From Trichlorobacter thiogenes (lineage in GTDB: Bacteria; Desulfobacterota; Desulfuromonadia; Geobacterales; Pseudopelobacteraceae), in assembly GCF_900167465.1 (NCBI RefSeq), contig NZ_FUWR01000001.1:1-64000 (forward strand): a stretch of 64,000 nucleotides of DNA, read 5' to 3'. The position numbers were made by a program, and so were the translations under genes. Under the pieces are notes generated by a model. That model did no database searches. It was not told the origin of the DNA and saw only the letters and a program-made list of their open reading frames with translations. Positions 63,783 through 64,000 of this stretch are shown piece by piece. Position 1 is the stretch's first letter. Each line of letters starts with the position of its first letter.

Positions 63783-64000
63783 CTTCGCTGCCCCGTCCAC
63801 CAAGCACGATTTTGCCTTCTTCCTCCATCTTGCGGACGATTTTAATGATTTCAGATTGGGCCTTCTCGACATCAGAAAGACGCACCGGACCCATTACCTC
63901 AAGGTCTTCTTTGATCATATCTGCAGCACGACTGGAAATATTCTTGAAGATCTTATTCTTGACATCATCAGTAGATGTTTTCATGGCCAGCGTCAGAGTA
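63769..64000 (-). CDS. fliG: Flagellar motor switch protein FliG, C-terminal part (cut by window edge)
   Basis: Frame open to the window edge. The visible residues (TLTLAMKTSTDDVKNKIFKN then ISSRAADMIKEDLEVMGPVRLSDVEKAQSEI, as SSRAADMIKEDLEVMGPVRL) match the C-terminal torque-generating domain of FliG. Earlier codons lie beyond 64000. Its stop overlaps the fliH start. Confidence 0.9.
   Translation of the reverse strand, partial: TLTLAMKTSTDDVKNKIFKNISSRAADMIKEDLEVMGPVRLSDVEKAQSEIIKIVRKMEEEGKIVLGGRGSEDVLV

Overview
The window looks like chromosomal DNA from a motile Gram-negative member of the Geobacter/Trichlorobacter/Pelobacter group (Desulfuromonadia). This is inferred from the gene content: a complete methylmalonyl-CoA module with an XRE-cupin regulator, a HisZ-type ATP phosphoribosyltransferase regulator beside purA, a GlcF-like iron-sulfur protein and a deltaproteobacterial-style flagellar locus. 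No 16S rRNA is present, so the species is not fixed.

Region 1 (1-7300). The left edge holds the 3' end of an IS110-family transposase. A leftward block follows: an S1-domain RNA-binding protein and a pqiA-pqiA-pqiB-pqiC lipid-transport operon in which PqiA is split into two genes. Rightward from a divergent intergenic region run hemE, a VOC protein, a WbuC-like cupin and an SH3-like secreted protein.

Region 2 (7300-15300). A possible 28-residue small ORF with a strong terminator precedes a PLP aminotransferase. Leftward come hisZ-purA-tRNA-Lys-tRNA-Glu, a secreted beta-propeller-like protein, and an outer-membrane porin-like protein with a consensus promoter and a long leader.

Region 3 (15300-26000, leftward). 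This is the propionyl-CoA/methylmalonyl-CoA module: XRE-cupin regulator, carboxyltransferase, an atypical 965-residue biotin carboxylase/biotin carrier protein, methylmalonyl-CoA mutase, MeaB and epimerase. Together they interconvert propionyl-CoA and succinyl-CoA. A GlcF-like two-[4Fe-4S] protein lies upstream. Two inverted-repeat elements with TTAACGCAGAG ends flank the region.

Region 4 (26000-38450). Leftward: topA-trmFO, dprA, a LysM protein and a CpoB/YbgF-like lipoprotein. Rightward: a U32 peptidase-family protein, an ArnT-like glycosyltransferase, an ArnB-like aminotransferase and dnaB.

Region 5 (38450-64000, all leftward). This is a large flagellar cluster. In transcription order it runs fliG (cut by the edge), fliH, fliI, fliJ, motE-like, fliK, flgD, a TIGR02530 gene, flgE-like, fliL, fliM, fliN, fliO, fliP, fliQ, fliR, flhB, flhA, flhF, flhG, fliA, flgF, flgG, flgA, flgH, flgI, flgJ, flgN, flgK, flgL. 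Hairpin terminators after flgE and flhB divide it into at least three transcription units. Most junctions overlap or are only a few bases long. Several starts are non-ATG; notably flhB appears to start at CTG.

I found no CRISPR array, prophage, defence island or clearly unprecedented system. The most unusual items are the atypical biotin carboxylase, the probable CTG start of flhB, the probably leaderless pqiA mRNA, the XRE operator palindrome, the short hook protein and the small ORF near 7.3 kb.
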